From Callaeas wilsoni (lineage: Eukaryota; Chordata; Aves; Passeriformes; Callaeidae): a stretch of 64,000 bases of DNA. Shown one piece after another: positions 61,801-64,000 of this stretch. Location of the stretch: positions 231,861 to 295,860 of the forward strand of contig VWPU01006131.1 in assembly GCA_013398955.1 (NCBI GenBank), written 5' to 3'. The notes under the pieces are model-generated. The model did not search any database. It saw only the letters and a program-made list of their open reading frames with translations, and was not told the DNA's origin. A program made the position numbers and the translations under genes. Each line of letters begins with the position of its first letter. Positions within the stretch are counted from its first letter, which is position 1.

Positions 61801-63790
61801 CAATTTGCCTCAAGCCTGTGCCTTAGCATCTCTTACACTATCTTTATTTTCAAGACTAAAACATCACCTCTGTTTTCTTTACAGATCCAACGTGGGCAGA
61901 AAGGGGGAGGAGGAAGCACTGAAGGCTGCTATAAAGTCTTTTTTGTACCAGGGATCCATATCTCAGATGATGGCCCTGGGAAACTTTATTATTTACCTCT
62001 GCTGGAATGGGAAAGGAAAATAGCTGGAACAAGCACAGCTCTCATATACGCGCAGTGCAATTGTCTATACGAGCGAGTTCCATGGGAATCCCACTGGAAT
62101 CCCACTGAGACACACTCAGCAAACACGGCCCAAACACACGGTGTGCCAAAGAAGTGTGAGGAATTAAACATTTACTTTTCTTTCTCTTTTACCTTTGCAC
62201 AACAGGACAGAAACCACCTGAATATCTCTTCATTGTAAATTTTCTGAAACTACTTTAAAAATACACATTTCCATTAGCAGCAGCACTGATCCTTTATTAA
62301 TTCATGAAGAAGAAACATGATATAATTGGTAAGAGCTGATCACTTGGGAAACAGATGTCTGATTTTAAAACTTGGCCTGGACACTTGGGCTCGAAGCTAC
62401 ACAGGAATGTGAGTGCTATGACAACTGGCACTGTAACACCTGATTTATGCAAGCCTGTCCTTTCCCTCCCAGCCTTTTCTTACCTACCTGAAGCTGCTGG
62501 AATGGAAGGAGCACATTCAATAACTATGCTTTGCACCTGGGAATGAGATCTACAAAAACCCACCAGCCCAAACAACTAGGGTATTGTACATGAGCTACCT
62601 AAAACAGCAAGGGAGGAATCAGCCGGAGAAAAGTGTGTTGCAGCCTGCTCCTGTACAGGGATTAGGTGCCTTGTTCAGGTTTAGCGGGACATGCTTCTTT
62701 TCACTCTGGATTCACAGCCCTGAAAACTTAATTATAGCTTTTCACCTTGCATTGATTAACATGAGAAATGAAGAGACCTCTCTTCCGTCTGCTTTTTCTC
62801 CACCCACCCATTATCCTTGAATAACCCATCGCCTGTGGATTCCCACTCTCGGTAGTGCAGGGTTGCATTCCTACTGGGGAGGAGGGACCCGAGCTCAGCC
62901 TGAGTGAGGCTGCAGATGAAGCAGGGCAGAGGCCTCCTGCTACTGCTTTTTGGAGGGAAGGGGAAGTGTTTTGTGTAGCTTAGTGTGAGCAGCATGATCT
63001 GAGAGACCCTACTAAACCAAGACAAGCTTGTCTGAGGATGACTCCATGGGTAGGTCCCACCCCACAGTGAGGAGGTGAGTCCCAAGTTGCCCAGCCCACA
63101 TTAAGCTGGGGCATGTGTGTGTGTACCTTGAAGCAAAACCCCAGTGTCAGAGATGAATGGCATCACTTTAAAAACGGCAAGATGCAGCACTTAGGGAGCC
63201 ACACGATTCACATGGTCAAAATGATTTGGACTAGTAACTTCTCTGGCCATCCGAACCTCCACAAAGTGTTGTTCATACATGCACCAAATGGTCCAGAACC
63301 GCTGGAGGTTTCATTCCAGCTTAAGAAAGAGGCAGAGCTGCTCTGCAAGGAGCAGAAACAAAGGCAGTCCCGGAGGTGCTTCCTGTCTGTAGATGCTGTG
63401 GGGGAGCACCTCCAGGCCTGCTGGGGACATCTCCAAAAGGCGATGTGAAAGTGTTGCCTTCTCTGATGCCTGAGCTGGAGCTTCAAGCCCCTTGTCAGGC
63501 ACCTATTGTTTCCTAGGAGGAAAGGGAGCATGGGAAAAACTGCAAAATGGGACATGTAGCCTCCACGAGTCTTTAAAATTTGTAATCAAAGGGCATAGAA
63601 AACAATTACAAAACGTGCAAAAGTATTCGTCACAAGCACTTAATACCTCCATCCTACAAAGCCGTGAAATAACTCGTATTCTACTTCCATACAGCTGAAA
63701 TTTAAGTACCTTGGGGCCACCCGTTAGTTTTAATTAATTTTACAGAAAAAATCCCTGTGAAAAAAACTGAGTTGGGCTTTCCTTATCTCT
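58801..63790. other. Unassigned non-coding DNA
   Basis: No gene is recognised. A good acceptor-like signal (pyrimidine tract ending in tacag, AG at 61883-61884) precedes a plus frame, but no known protein follows. Nested inverted repeats lie at 59897-60003 (see findings). An 11-bp tandem duplication, ggaatcccact, lies at 62085-62106. The 111-codon plus frame at 63113-63448 and the 115-codon minus frame at 63208-63555 overlap and are not recognised. Confidence 0.45.
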
Positions 63791-63819
63791 TCCCTGCCGT
63801 TGGTTTCCTTCAGCTCCCC

Positions 63820-64000
63820 GCTACACTCCACTGCAGACGGCAGCTGCCGGGGCTGGCACGGCCAGATGCGGTCACAGCCCGGGCTCGGAGGGAGCCGCGG
63901 CTCAGCGAGCGGGGTCCCGCGCCGTGTCCCCGCGGGAGGGGCGGGACACCGCCGTCCCACTCCGCCCGCGGGCGGTGCCGCCAGGTGCGCCCGCCCCGGC
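63820..64000. promoter_or_regulatory. CpG island running off the right edge, probable promoter
   Basis: The base composition switches sharply near 63820 to very GC-rich sequence, with CpGs every few bases until the window ends (over two dozen in 180 bp by eye). Specific items are a GC box of Sp1 type, ggaggggcgggac (63935-63947), a perfect 14-bp palindrome ccgcccgcgggcgg (63962-63975), and an E-box CAGGTG (63982-63987). In birds this pattern nearly always marks the start of a gene. The strand cannot be decided: the gene could read rightwards out of the window, or leftwards with a mostly non-coding first exon here. No start codon or coding exon can be assigned with confidence. Confidence 0.8.

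Noticed and set aside
61866..62240. Exon after the strong acceptor-like signal at 61883
   Set aside because: No recognisable protein and no good donor downstream. Pyrimidine tract plus AG is frequent by chance in 64 kb.
1..64000. CRISPR array, operon, insertion sequence or prokaryotic system
   Set aside because: CR1 LINEs, a retroviral solo LTR and CpG islands show vertebrate nuclear DNA. No spaced direct repeats or gene clusters were seen.

Overview
The window looks like avian nuclear DNA, most likely non-coding (intergenic or deep intronic), of roughly 40% GC by eye. The evidence is several CR1 LINE fragments with the typical sauropsid CR1 3' ends (octamer tails of the ATTCTRTG kind, or their reverse complement), one passerine-type solo LTR, little other repeat, and no bacterial-style gene layout. 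CR1 also occurs in turtles and crocodilians. A bird, probably a songbird, is the best reading, but this rests on remembered repeat families and not on a database search.

No protein-coding gene, tRNA or rRNA could be recognised on either strand. The longest open frame from ATG is 193 codons. The ORFs resemble no family known to me and behave like chance open frames in locally GC-rich DNA. The one recognisable protein-like trace is a frameshifted fragment at 46434-46756 (minus strand). It resembles an SGNH/GDSL-type hydrolase domain with a conserved D-G-V-H block, of the type carried by ORF1 of some CR1-like LINEs.

Layout: 1-2.8 kb unassigned; 2.8-3.9 kb two plus-strand CR1 3' ends and a (TATATC)n microsatellite; 7.5-8.5 kb a minus-strand CR1 of about 0.94 kb; 8.5-25.5 kb mostly AT-rich unique DNA with some enhancer-like stretches; 25.6-25.8 kb a small isolated CpG island; 33 kb a microsatellite and a minisatellite; 39.6 kb a short CR1 3' end; 41.67-42.13 kb a complete solo LTR with target-site duplication; 46.4-46.8 kb the hydrolase-like remnant; 52.5-53.5 kb a second long minus-strand CR1; 56.66-56.72 kb a TAGGG pentamer tract; from 63.8 kb to the right edge a CpG island that probably marks a gene start at or just beyond the end.

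The biology that can be supported is a retroelement landscape plus possible regulatory DNA. Nothing in the sequence demonstrates a new biological system. The points most worth a second look are the two CpG islands, the intact LTR promoter module, the hydrolase-like fossil and the G-rich pentamer tract.
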